Shown: positions 38,801 to 50,366 of the stretch, one piece after another
Position numbering within the stretch: the first letter of the stretch is position 1
How the letters are laid out: each line of letters starts with the position of its first letter
NCBI RefSeq assembly: GCF_022539665.2
Contig: NC_081336.1
Span: 4,418,221 to 4,482,220 of the forward strand
From: Daphnia carinata
Taxonomy: Eukaryota > Arthropoda > Branchiopoda > Diplostraca > Daphniidae
Direction: 5' to 3'
Length of the DNA stretch: 64,000 nt
The notes under the pieces: model-generated
The model's database searches: none
What the model was told of the DNA's origin: nothing
The model's input: only the letters and a program-made list of their open reading frames with translations
Made by a program: the position numbers and the translations under genes

Positions 38801-39925
38801 CTTCTGATAGGACAGTGTAATAATCGACTATACTATAGCTTCGAAAGACTCCTGATTATGTGCTTGCGTCGACCGCAGACCGATGTCTACAGAAACTATT
38901 TTAGAAAATGGTAAGGGATTCAGAGTCTTAATCAACGAAATGAATTTACGTATGTAAAAAATCAACTTAAATTATGGAAAAATCGTTTGATATGATCTTA
39001 CGATAAATCTGTCGCCTCGTGTAGACATTTCATCACTTGAGTATAATCCGTTAAACTCGCTCCTGTTTTTCTGTCATGTGCGTTAAACTCATTAATTAAT
39101 TTTGAAAGGTTCAATGTTTTGTGATTGTGTTATTTTAGTTTAAAATATGAGACTATGGTTGTTCAAATTTTTGAAAACAAAACAACAAGAAAAAAAAATG
39201 GAATCCAAAAGAAAATTCGCCACCAAACGGCATCGGACGTGAATAGTTGATGGCAGTCTTTACCTCGTAGTATCTTTGATGCCAAATGAAAATGTTTTTC
39301 TAACGATCGCTAGATGGCGTAAAAGTACCATTACCGCTTTTCCCATTTTGGTATTAACGAGGATAGTATCGCAAGTAAGTTAATCTTGTATCGCCATACC
39401 GTTAGCGGTAGTATCGCTTTATCAAGGTATTATCATCGCATTAAAATGTTTGTAGCAGTAGTTCAACCCTGGTGAAAACCTAAGGCTGTCACGCCTATAC
39501 TTACCGGAGGTCAGCTGGGGCAAAATCCTACACAGAATTTTTTAAATTAATTTTAGAGCAAAATCAAATGGTCCTTAAGGAAAAAAGAATGTTTGTACCA
39601 CATCGGTATTACTATCCATTGCAGCGACGGCAGGTAAATTTAGTGTAACACAATGGAAACTTCTGTCAGGCTGAGACAGCAAATCATAGAAAAACTTAAC
39701 CAAATTCAACGCGTACATCTGAACAGACTAAAATCTTTAAATCACTAGAGTTAAACCAGTGTAATGAATATTGATCTATTAGTTTGCTAGTCGTTGATGA
39801 AACGGGCTAAATACTTGTTTTTGTAGAATACAACTTGTCAGTTTGTGAGTTTTACAGTAATAAAATTTTGTTTGAAAATTCTAAGAATAAAAAAAATACG
39901 ACCGATTTAATTCATTTTAATTTCA

Positions 39926-39931
39926 TTTATT
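39926..39931 (-). terminator. Poly(A) signal of the tandem-repeat membrane protein gene
   Basis: AATAAA on the minus strand, about 53 bases after the stop codon at 39984. Confidence 0.6.
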
Positions 39932-39983
39932 GAGATTTCAGACAGGAAAACTGGGTACAAAATTGATATGGCGCATTAGACAA

Positions 39984-41888
39984 TCAATCCGCCTTATTTG
40001 TTGTAGGGCGCTCTTTTACTTCGATCATTGCAGTTGAAGAAGAAGACCGGAAACCTTTTGCAGCCTGGCCATGTTTACCATTGTGTTCGACTCCACCATG
40101 TCTTTCGAATGGATTTTGAACAGCAACCGGGTTGGATTTTTTGCTGTCATAAGCCTCGTTGGTCGAGTCACTTGTATGAGAAAAACTGATTCCCGAAAAG
40201 GTTTTCGTGATTTCCAAATCAAACTCCCTGGAAGGCTCAGTGGAAGCTGAAGAACTAACTTCCTGCATTACTGTAGTATCGCTTGTTTCAGTTTTACTAA
40301 TCGTTCCGGTCGTCTTATCTAGTTCAAACAGGTAATCATTTCCCCGAATATCAGTTATTACTTTGGCTTTAAAAGACCCAATGCCACTTTTGAATTCAAT
40401 AACATGTATCTCTCGGTTTTCTGTGTCATAATCAAGTTTTTCGTTGACATTACTGTCGTCCGTTGTTCCGGTCAATGAAAGCCCGCTTCTTGGCATTGGA
40501 TTTCGAATATCGACAGCAAGTTGGTCAGGAGCTTTGCTGTCATAACCCTCGTTACTCGAATCACTTGTATCAGAAAAACTGATTGCAGAAGCCGATTTTG
40601 TGATATCCAAATCAAACTCCTCGGAAGGCTCAGTCGAAGCTGAAGATCCAATGCCACTTTTGAGTACAATGACACTGATATCGCGGTTTTCTGTGTCGTT
40701 ATCAAGTTCTTCATTGACATTACTGTCGTCCGGTGTTCCGATCGATGAAAGCCCGCCTTTTGGCATTAATTTTGGAGTATCGACAGCAAGTGGGTCAGCA
40801 TCTTTGCTAACAAAAGCCTCGTTGCTTAAGCCACCTGCATCCAAAAAACTGATTGCAGATAACACTTTTGTGATATCCAAATCAAACTCCTCGGAAGGCT
40901 CAGTCGAAGCTGAAGATCCAATGCCACTTTTGAGTACAATGACACTGATATCGCGGTTTTCTGTGTCGTTATCAAGTTCTTCATTGACTTTACTGTCGTC
41001 CGGTGTTCCGATCGATGAAAGCCCGCCTTTTGGCATTGATTTTGGAGTATCGACAGGAAGTGGGTCAGCATCTTTGTTATCAAAAGCCTCGTTGCTTAAG
41101 TCACCTGCATCCGAAAAACTGATTGCAGATAACACTTTTGTGATATCCAAATCAAACTCCTCGGAAGGTTCAGTCGAAGCTGAATAACTATCGGTCCGCA
41201 TTACTGCTGGATTGTTAGTTTCAGCGTTACTAATCGTTCCGGTCGTATTGTCTGGTACCAAATCGAAATCGTTTCGAGTATTAAAAGCGTTTTCTGCTGC
41301 AGATTTAACGATATCCAGAAATCTTGTGAGCAGTGGCTTCAAGTCAGCGTTACTTTCCTTCGAAACCTCCTCTGTCATCGCTGCTAAAAGTTCTTTTGTT
41401 AGATATTCGTCACTGTCCTCTAAAACGATGTGCATAATTTCTACCATTGCTGCCAAAATGCCTGCGTCCTCTTTTCCAAGGGAAGCAACCATCTCTGGTT
41501 TGAGTTTTGAATGACGTGTTGGTGGCAAATCATCTTCGGTAGCGCTATCGAATCCAAAGGGAGGAAAAATTTTGCCTCGCGGGGACTTTTCTTTGCCGAT
41601 GTCATCCGATCTTTTGGTCCCTTCGCTTATAGTAGACTCCGAGAGAGACGTTCTTGAGGTTTCAACTAGAATTTCGTCAAGATCTGGTGTAATCTCCGTT
41701 GGCAAATTGGGTTGCTCTGGTGGACATTTCACAAATACAGGATCCGTCGCACATGGAGATTTCTCTTGCCTTCGGGGATCGATGGCCATGCCAATAACAA
41801 TCATCACGCAAATAAAAGCCATTGCCATTGAAAAAAAACAAACGTAATGGGACGGCGTCAGTTTTTTTGAAGAAATTTTGTAACCCAT
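39984..41888 (-). CDS. Type II membrane protein with tandem 90-residue acidic repeats (orphan)
   Basis: This is one uninterrupted 634-codon exon. A short basic N-terminus (MGYKISSKKLTP) precedes one strongly hydrophobic segment (about 14-36), then a long Ser/Thr/Asp/Glu-rich tail. That predicts a signal-anchor with the tail outside the cell or in the lumen. Residues 130-205 look helical and globular. From residue 236 a 90-residue unit starting SASTEPSEEFDLDITK repeats three times (236-325, 326-415, 416-505). A partial fourth starts at 547, after a spacer whose TTGTIS motif also duplicates residues 216-221. Two cysteines occur just after the membrane segment. No known domain is recognised. Poly(A) signal and steady codon use support a real gene. 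An uncleaved or cleaved signal peptide is the alternative topology. Confidence 0.8.
   Translation of the reverse strand: MGYKISSKKLTPSHYVCFFSMAMAFICVMIVIGMAIDPRRQEKSPCATDPVFVKCPPEQPNLPTEITPDLDEILVETSRTSLSESTISEGTKRSDDIGKEKSPRGKIFPPFGFDSATEDDLPPTRHSKLKPEMVASLGKEDAGILAAMVEIMHIVLEDSDEYLTKELLAAMTEEVSKESNADLKPLLTRFLDIVKSAAENAFNTRNDFDLVPDNTTGTISNAETNNPAVMRTDSYSASTEPSEEFDLDITKVLSAISFSDAGDLSNEAFDNKDADPLPVDTPKSMPKGGLSSIGTPDDSKVNEELDNDTENRDISVIVLKSGIGSSASTEPSEEFDLDITKVLSAISFLDAGGLSNEAFVSKDADPLAVDTPKLMPKGGLSSIGTPDDSNVNEELDNDTENRDISVIVLKSGIGSSASTEPSEEFDLDITKSASAISFSDTSDSSNEGYDSKAPDQLAVDIRNPMPRSGLSLTGTTDDSNVNEKLDYDTENREIHVIEFKSGIGSFKAKVITDIRGNDYLFELDKTTGTISKTETSDTTVMQEVSSSASTEPSREFDLEITKTFSGISFSHTSDSTNEAYDSKKSNPVAVQNPFERHGGVEHNGKHGQAAKGFRSSSSTAMIEVKERPTTNKAD
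40374..41183 (-). repeat. In-frame 270-bp tandem repeat, three units
   Basis: Units occupy 40914-41183, 40644-40913 and 40374-40643. Units 1 and 2 are nearly identical at nucleotide level, with only a few substitutions, such as CATTACTG against CTTTACTG. Unit 3 is clearly diverged. The period is an exact multiple of three, so the reading frame is kept. Confidence 0.9.
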
Positions 41889-42223
41889 TTTTTTTTTAAT
41901 TTAATAAGCCACCAAACTAAATTAAACCATAGAAGGCTGTGATCTCTTATAGAAAATGCCGTATCGACCTGACATTTCAAAGTCAAAAAAATTGATGTAT
42001 TCATAATTTTATCATTCGTTAAAAGTAAAACCTAGTTTTTTTCTAGTTAAATCTACTTCCACCTAATTTTCACACGAAGTTCAATCATTAGTTTTTGTTT
42101 TTCCTCAAATATTAGTTTTAAAACAAGGTTTCCGCGTTACTCACCACGCTCCAACATTCAAAGCAACGGTTCGTGTTCGGCTGCACATCTATGTCCCTAA
42201 GGCAGTGTTTCCGTAACGACAGA

Positions 42224-42398
42224 AATTCATTACAAAAATTGGAAATGTTAGTTGCTACACTTGCCCGCAGTGGCGTTGAAGGCAGTCGGTAATTAAATAT
42301 CGCAATAGGTGGAACATCAGCGAGGCAAAAATTCATTTTAAAAATGAGAAATGTTAGTTTTTGCATCTTCCCACCAGTGGCGCTTCAGTCGGCAATTT
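42224..42398 (+). repeat. Tandem duplication carrying CTCF-like sites
   Basis: The two copies (42224-42294 and 42330-42398) are about 106 bp apart. Both begin AATTCATT, continue with an A run and G[G/A]AAATGTTAGTT, then C[C]C[G/A]C[C]AGTGGCG[T/C]T, then CAGTCGG and AATT. The core of copy 2 is CCACCAGTGGCGC, close to published animal CTCF consensus sites. Copy 1 has CCCGCAGTGGCGT. Confidence 0.55.
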
Positions 42399-43111
42399 AT
42401 AGATGGTGTTTGCATGTGTTCGTCTGCAAAAACCGTTTCAGCCCTTCATTGGCTCTTGAGCGTGGTCACGTGACTGCCTTCAAATCTCACCGCTAGGGCG
42501 AACCCCGTAAACGCAACGCATTTCATACGGCAATCGTTTCTCATCATTCGAGTGTTTTTATAATATCACTAGCATAGACATAATCCGCGTTCGTCCGAGT
42601 TTCAAAATAGAACAAACAATAAATAAAACAATTGAATTTCTTAGTCTGGTATACACTTTGTTATGCCACCAACTATCAACCGAGTTGGGATAAATTCTTA
42701 AATCATTGGAACTTCTGGTTCGCCTCAACATTTTTCTCAATGTGCTATGGATATCTGTGGAGCCGCAGTGTAATGCTCAGCTTAAGCTAGTAGCATCAGA
42801 TATGTTTCGTCTTTTATATGGTGGAAATATTTTTACTTTTCTTGGCTTCTAAACATGAGGCAAAACAGACAATAACGAACGTCTCTATTAAGAAGAAATT
42901 TAGGATAATTTTCAAATATTTTCATACTCTTTAGTGACTTTCTCACTTCTCGGCGTTACGGTAGCAAATTTACGGACTCAAAAAAGGAACTGGACAGAGT
43001 ACGTGTATCTTTTTTCTGTCAAGTCTCGATTTTAACTACACATACCGATAAAGTGCATGCCGGCGTATGAGGGAAGAGACGACGTCTTTTGTAGTTGTCA
43101 GGAAATTTTAC

Positions 43112-43117
43112 TTTATT
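43112..43117 (-). terminator. Poly(A) signal candidate of the mwh-like gene
   Basis: AATAAA on the minus strand, about 170 bases after the stop codon. Confidence 0.5.
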
Positions 43118-43285
43118 TAATTGTCGACAGCTTCATTAATCCGACAGTCGGATACATGGTTCAAAGCATAAATGTGAAATTGTAAAAAGCATTCTTCTCA
43201 TTATGATCAATAACCGCCCAACTGATGTGGTGTAGAATGGATAGACGTGCACGATTGTTTTTTCAAATCAGTTTTCAAATATGTA

Positions 43286-46200
43286 TTAATACATTCCCGA
43301 AGGATGGTCCATCAGTTTTGCGATTCTGTTGGCGTTGCTGTGAATGCCACGTCCGATTTGAGCAGGCGACGACACTCGAATAGAGCGATTTCTTTGGCTT
43401 CGTCTAGGGTCCGCTTCACTGAGTGGCTGCGGAATGTTTCGAAACGGCATGGCCTGGAACGAAGGAGGCCAGAATTCAGCTGGGCTCATGTCCAACTCGC
43501 TCGAATGTCGTAACACCGACGGCAATATCGGCTGATGTGGTTGAAAATGCTGCCTGTAATCTTTCATGAGAGCCTTGTCGGTGTGGAAAGTTTCCCACTC
43601 TTCTCGACTGGATTTTGACGACGAGTCTCGCGAGCTCCCGAAAGACGATTTGATAAATCCAGGAATGAGATTAGCAAAGGCAAATGAATTACGGCTCCCA
43701 GGTTTACTTCTGTTGCAACCGTCAATGTCTTGATGTCGCTTGCTCTTTCTACTGCCAAGGTCAGTGCGTGAAGTTCCACGTCCGCTATGACCTGAATACT
43801 GTCCCGGAAAGGAGAAGACGTCGCCAACTTGCAGGTCACCCAAGTGAGCTGCTGGGTCAACGGGCGACATGGTTGAATCGCGGAAGTGATCCGGGTGGCG
43901 AAACATGTGCTGAGAGAGTGGGCTGTGACCCATTAGGAAACGTTGCTGTTGATGCTGTTCAAACATCATCATTTCCTCGGCTGCCCGATCTCTCAGATTG
44001 GGATGGTGCACCATCGGATGGATGAAAATAGGACTCTCTCGCTGTAACGCGTTGATGTTGTCCACGCTGGCGTGTCGCCTTCGTGTGGTCGGCAGATGTG
44101 TTCCTCCATCATTCGTGTTTGCAGATGAAGGAATAACCATATCGTCCGTGTACATAGGACTACGAGCTTCTAATACGTCCCAGGATTTATGGAAAAGTCG
44201 GGTCGGAATTGCGCGTAGAATGTCAGGCTTGATTTTTTCTTCGGTCATGTCCTCCATGGATAGTTCCCTGCTGTTGCTTCCTTCGACAGATCCGAATGAT
44301 TTTCGGATGTTTCTTCGAAGTATTTGCGTCTTGTTCCAATCGCTTTCGCAGACGCTACTGTTAAACGGTTTGTCATCATCGCCCTCGTCGTCATTATCGG
44401 CTTTACTTTGCCGGAAGAAGTTCTGCGTGATTTTCTTTCGGCTGATTTCGGTCGGGCCCGCCTCTGCGTCCGAGTCTGACGAGGTTCGAATGCTCTCTGG
44501 CGTGACGCTGATGACCGTCGCCAATGGAAAGTCGCTAGTTTCTCCCGTTAAATCGTCTAAGTGGACAGCATTGGGGCTAACGGCCAAGGATTTTTTGGAT
44601 TCCGGCCGTGGAGGAGGACGTGGTAAGTATTTGGGTACCAGATGCTCCTCAGTGAAGGAGCCTGAATCCTTCGACGTGCTACCACAATTGCTGCTGTTCT
44701 TCTCTGTGTTCATGTCGGATTCGGCGCTGTTAACGATGTTGTTTAATTCCTCAATCACGTCATCGATGTCGTAATCTTCGTCGTCGCAAGACATGTGGCA
44801 ATCCGCTATGTTGTACCAATCGTAGTGTGATCGTTCACTCGTTAATTTCTCCTCCATCCGTAAATCGGTCGCTTGAATACCGATCGATGAGAAGGTTGTT
44901 ACCGGGGTATTTATGCGTAACGTCGTCAACTCTGTTTCCAAATCAGCGCAGCGTTTCTTCATATCGTTTTCGAACTCGCTAAACCTTTTCTTTTCACTTT
45001 CCAGGGCCTGTAAAAAGATAAATATAAAAATCATGATTTCCTAGGAAATAAATAAACAATGCGTACCAGTAATCGAGAACGTAAACTTAGAAGATCTTTT
45101 CGCAGGGCTTCGTTGGTACTGGTAACATTAGTGAGCCGGTCCAAGAGCAGCGTAATATTGATTTGGTTTTCGCTCCAGGCTGATAATTCTTGTCTTAGTT
45201 GGGCGGCTAACGGGCTTCTCACCGTATCGGCAACCTGGAAAACACAACAAAAAAAAACCCGATTACTAGCTTTGCATTTTTTTTTTTTTTTAAATTTTAA
45301 CAAAGTGTGACACTTAAAGAAGCCAATATGCGTGCCAAGAAACGAAGCTATGCATTACAACATAGAAGAGTATTACCGTCTTCGTCTCAACCTTATTAAG
45401 GCAATGATTTCACACATGTGAAACTGAGAAAATTAAAAATAAATGTGTTTTTTGGTCAGTTAGTTGCTTGTCTACGATTTTCTTTTGGAGGATTCTGACC
45501 TCGCTCTGGTCTGCCATCTTGCATGAAATGTGATAGTATCAAATACAATTTATAATGCGCGACTATGCATAATGTCAACATCTAGCTACAGATTCACTAG
45601 ACCACCATCCCGTTATTTTTTTTTTTTTTTCTTACCATTTTTTGTTTTTTGAATTCGTGGAATCGGTAAACGAAGATCTGGACAAACGAGTCCCATGAGT
45701 TGACTTTAAAAACTGACCTGAGCGAGAGCGTGAATATTGAGTGCAGCTTCCTCCACCTCCCACTGTATGACAACTTGATTGCGCAAATCGGGGGCGGACT
45801 GGACGAATGAGTTGAGGAAAGCCATGGCTTCAACCAGGAAACGAAGGGCCGTGTCCGTGTTGTAGGCAACGTCTCCTCCTCCCGTCATTCCATCCTCGTT
45901 GGATGCGATCAGCGATTCCACTCGTGAGGCTGTAGAATTCACAATGCCGCTCAAGAGCTTGAGTCGCACCTAAAAATGCGTGTGTGTGTTTCATTGGGTC
46001 ACACCAGCAAGGGATAATGAATTGTAGTATGTCCCCTCTTTGATGACGCCTATGATTGCAATTTATGTTTCATTTTATTTACCGATTCTCCCATATTTAA
46101 GCGCAGCGTGGTCAATGCCTCGGACACACGCGAGTGGCCGCCAGGCATTTTGCAAAGTGCCGTCATCAGCTAGAGAAGTAACAAGAAAAGAAAAAAAAAA

Positions 46201-49200
46201 AGATGAACACAAAAGAATACAGCCTACGTTGTAAATCAATGCGGCATTATTATTATTTTATTATTTTTTTTTTTTGGCCGTGTGACGTTGTGCCGTTTTT
46301 CGTCGTAACCGCAGCCAACGACGAAGGCGTGTCGTGAGCTCAAAAACGGGCTGAGATACTGGGAAACAAAAAAAAAAAAGTGGGTGGGGGTAAGGAAGTG
46401 GAATAAAAAGGAGGACGACATGGTGGGTGAGAAAAGACGCGATACTTTCGATATTCTTACCTGTAAGGCGAGGCTTCGGGTCCGGGTCAGATTACTGACT
46501 AGAGCCAATGCCAAGCCGTAAAATCCTGCATTGTGAGCCAGGAGACGGGAGAGTCCGTGGTCCTTGCCCGGGACATGACCGTTGGCCAAACATAACTGGT
46601 AGAGCGAAAGTAGCACTTCTAACTCGTCCGTCGACGCGTTACGGATCAACGATCGACGGTTGGCCCGCACGTTCGACAACTCCTTGTTGGATCCTTCATG
46701 AAAAAAAAAGAAGTATAAAAATAAATAAATAAATAAAAATTATGCAAACCTATCTGTGAAAGCAAAACTCATAAAATTAGTTAGTAAGGGATGGTATCAA
46801 CTATCAAGTCAATGTTAATTTTCAGCCCACTTGATTTACAAAATTGGACACGTTACAGGTTCTAGGTGCTATTCTGAAGATAAGGCAATCGCTTTTCACG
46901 ACTGCAATTATTCATTAGAATTTAACTATTAAACTTGCAAGATCAAACATGATAATCGGCGTAAGGTGCTTGCTGAATTAAACCGACATCTAGACGAAAT
47001 TCATCAGAAAATCCAATGACCGGAAAATTTTATTTAATTCTTGGATTAGTCCACAGTCACTTAGTAGGTTACTTCGCTACCTTCCCTGAACTTGTGTTGT
47101 TGTTTGTCTTCTTCACCTCATTTTTTTTTTTATTCTTAAAATTCCAGTTTTTCCTTCAAAATGCACTCCTAATCAAGAAAACCAGTCCGTGGATAACAGG
47201 TATCGTGTGAACTGCTGTACGGTTATTTGTTCCCGCGAACCGGGAAGTCAACGAAGAAGATTCTTAATCTATTGTTAGACTTTTGTACCCGCATCCCTCC
47301 TTGCTCTTACATCCCATCAGATCGTTCGAGCACGAAATTCTTTAATAACGAAACAAGACGAACAAGTGAAAATAAATACAAAAAAAAAAGGGCCTCTAAT
47401 TTGCATTTACATTGAAATGGCTTACGTCATTATCAAAAGCACAAGCTTAAATTTAAAATCTCCATGTTAAAGTTACTGACCGTTTAATTCCACTTGAGCC
47501 ATCTGAATGGTGCGCAGCAAATCCATTAAGAGGGCGATGCCATCGCACGTTTCACCGGCGAATTCTTTGCAGAAGCTATTATTCAAAATCAATTGTTCCA
47601 GAGTTACCATAGTGCTGTTAGTGAGGACGAAGGTCCAACTTCTACGTACGACTGCATCAACGACGCTCGCAAAGATGACTACCCGATTTGAGCCCAAATT
47701 CGATTTGAAAAAAACAAACGTTACCTAGCGAACGAAAAGAACAGGTCCAGACGCAATTTTTTGAGGATATCCGATACGTCGGGACACGACTTGTTGTTGG
47801 GACGGCCGTCACGATCGCCGGCCGATGTTACCGTGACACTGTGTGAAAGTTTTGACCGAATCTCGGCGCTCATCTGTGAATCCTTGCCGTATAATTTGTC
47901 GACAGCGCTACCCACGCCTCCATTGGCGTTCGTCGTAGAGAGCACCTTACGCAAGAAAGTCGTGTAATCCTCGGGATTCAAGGTCGGTGGTCTTCGTGAT
48001 TTTCTCTACAATTAGCCAAAAAAAAAAAAAAGTAAAAGCAAAAACAATGACTCAAACTAATCAAACTCAAAAACAAAGATAAGTCTTGTGTGTTTTTCTT
48101 AATTATTCATTGCCTTTCCCTCATTCCGTTTGCCTTTTTTTATGTTTCGTTTCATCATTTTAAAATATAACGGAGTCTGTCTTTCGGCTTTAGGCAACAT
48201 CGGTCCACCTGCGCAAGCCAATCAAATGCGGATGGGAAAGTGCTGTGGAGTTTGTGCGTTGGGGCTGTTTTGGCTTGATGCGCCACAAACTCAGTCGGCT
48301 CGATTAAAGTTTGATTTCCTCGCGGGAAGGACAAACAGAGAGCGAAAGTGTTCTGGACTCGCCCCCCCATGCAACACACCTTGCGTACAGAATCGGTCAT
48401 TTGCCTCAGTTCTTTTCCTCATCATCATCATCACGCCAAAACCGCCGGCGCTCTGTACATTACAACTTATAGCAAGCCAGATGGGCCAGTCGCTCCAATA
48501 CGAGCGTGACTGTCCGAAAGCACCGCCTCGCATCCTCGCAAACCCACCTTACCTCTTCTAGACATTTTACACGCACGGAAAATGGAGAATAACATGGCGA
48601 ACGGGAAAAAAAAAAGAAGAAGAAGAAGGGGGAAAAAAAAATGTACTCCAGGAGCTGATGGCGATTTCCTTTTTTTTTTTTCTATACAGCCATTCCGTCA
48701 AGTCTAGGGTGAACGGCCCTGTAGTCTTTGCTCCCCCTTGCAGGCATACGTGTTTTTTTTTTTTATTTTTCTACATCGTGCTCTCGTCTTCTTCATGTTG
48801 GATTCTCGTTTATTTTTTGTTTTTTTTTTCTCTATTATTTGATCGTTTTCTATTTGCCCCGCAGGTGGAAGCTGAAATGACCATCTGTTATGGTCTGCTA
48901 GTCCCGAAGCCTGAGCTCTTTGCTAGCCCTCTCGACTTTATTAACGATTTATCACTCTTCACGCAGTTTGCGACTTCGGGACTAAAAGTAAAAACGTATG
49001 GCCAAGGTCAATTGGTCACTTCACATTATTTTCTTGGGCGCAATTTTTTTCTTCCTGCTCAAAATGACGGGGTGGTTCCTTGCTGAGCATTCGAAATTTT
49101 CTAAGGCTGTACGGACTTGGGACATTTAGTCAGGATATTTACATATAAACAAAACATAGGATCGAAAGGGTTCAATGGCCTGCAGGACAGAGCCAGCTGG

Positions 49201-50366
49201 TCAGTATCTTTTCGTTCCTTTTTTTTTTTTTTTTCGCTTTTGTTTTTTAAATGACCATATAGCCTTCCATCTGTGGGAGAACAGCTTTCATTGTTGTTGA
49301 TCGATCTTCGTCGGTACGAGGAAATAATAGTTCGCCAAACTCCTTTAATCGCATTTTGGACGAGAAAATGAACGACAGCAACAGGTGGCTCAAGTTTCGA
49401 AGTCATGAATGAGATCTTACTATCTGAAATATTCACGTACCGAGGACAACTCGCTGCATTCTTGCGAAAAAAAGAAAAAAAAAGAAAAACGAAACGCTTA
49501 ATGCATTTTTCATCCGGCAACTTGTTGAAAAGCGGATGCGACAAAGCTATTCGTCTACTTCACTTCATGCTTGGCAACTCATGTGGGTTGATGGAGCGGT
49601 GTTTCCTCTCTTTCTTTCACTTTTTTCTTTTCCCTCTCTTATTTCTTAATCTTCCCTGTTTAAAAACATGTCTTCCTTTCGCCCTATCCTTTTTTTTCTC
49701 CATTCTCGATCGTACCTCCGCAAAAGTTGTGTATCATAAATGATCAGTATCTATGATTGTTCAAGTTTCCGGAACCAGCAGAAACTATGATAAAGCACAA
49801 AAAAAAAAAGAGCTTCAAATAATGGGATGACAAAAGAAAAGAAAACGGAAGAGAAATTGTTCCAGCCGACTTGTTTTGTCATCAGTACGGCCCCTGTAAG
49901 GATGCGCTTTAAAATGAAACTTTAAAAAGGCTTCCATCGCTAACGACTATAGAACGTAGTATAAGAAATTAGTCGAGAGAAAGGGAAAAAAAAAAACAAA
50001 AAACAAAGAAGAGTTTCTGTTTTAAGGACCGTGCCCATCGCAATGTAGCTTCGTCACAGTTTATAGAGAAACAGCGGGATGGCTGCTGGAATGAATCACG
50101 CTTCACAGCTTCACTGCACTAGCTGCTTTAATGCCAGCTCCATGCAGAGCGGACGTACCAGATACCAGACGTAGTCCGTATCCCGCCAGCGACAACGATA
50201 CTAACATTCATACACAATAAAAACAAAAACGGACAAAATGAACGATGTAAATAACCAACCAAAGTCTTACCTTGACTTTGTCGTTCTGTCCGAAAACATC
50301 CACCACCCAATAAGTTTCAACACTCGGCGATGGCTCGCGCTCCGTTTGACCGTTCAAAGACTTCAT
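43286..50366 (-). CDS. mwh: Multiple wing hairs-like GBD-FH3 protein
   Basis: Eight exons (50271-50366, 47725-48005, 47481-47641, 46461-46693, 46083-46169, 45718-45969, 45067-45234, 43286-45007) join in phase to 999 aa. Residues about 33-370 form a formin-type GBD-FH3 armadillo region (LNPEDYTTFLRKVL, TLEQLILNNSF, LLAHNAGFYGLALALVSNL, LMTALCKMPGGHSRVSEAL, LRFLVEAMAFLNSFVQSAPD). Residues about 371-465 are coiled coil. The rest is Ser/Asp/Arg-rich and apparently disordered, ending HPSGMY. There is no proline-rich FH1 or FH2 actin-nucleating domain. That is the hallmark of insect Mwh, which acts in planar cell polarity to restrain actin prehair assembly and antagonise Diaphanous. The first exon is joined across a 2.27-kb intron on phase alone and is the least certain part. 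A formin with lost FH2, or another GBD-FH3 family, is the alternative. Confidence 0.72.
48006..50270 (-). other. Long first coding intron of the mwh-like gene
   Basis: Donor AAG|GTAAGAC, acceptor TTGTAG|AGA. It contains T-rich tracts around 48669-48840 and 49216-49240, and A-runs. No nested gene was recognised, and unseen alternative first exons are possible. Confidence 0.5.

Larger units (their letters stand above)
32213..39983. other. Second low-complexity spacer
   Basis: It holds a T37 tract at 32341-32377, TG repeats at about 35586-35611, 35796-35819 and 36241-36261, and many A/T runs up to about 37.3 kb. From 37.3 to 39.9 kb the DNA is of normal complexity but without recognisable genes. 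Small open frames at 33123-33391 and 33402-33542 are listed separately. The poly(A) signal of the 634-residue gene is at the right end. Confidence 0.55.
41889..43285. other. Spacer with a duplicated CTCF-like element
   Basis: It holds the promoter side of the tandem-repeat gene, a pair of about 70-bp direct repeats (42224-42294 and 42330-42398), and the 3' UTR side of the mwh-like gene, with its minus-strand poly(A) signal at 43112-43117. No gene was recognised. Confidence 0.55.

Noticed and set aside
40600-41187. 195-codon plus-strand ORF with repeats
   Set aside because: It is antisense to the tandem-repeat protein and repeats only because the underlying DNA does. The minus frame has start, membrane segment and poly(A) signal.
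43998-44774. 258-codon plus-strand ORF
   Set aside because: It is the antisense shadow of the last exon of the mwh-like gene, whose minus-strand frame has splice support and domain content.
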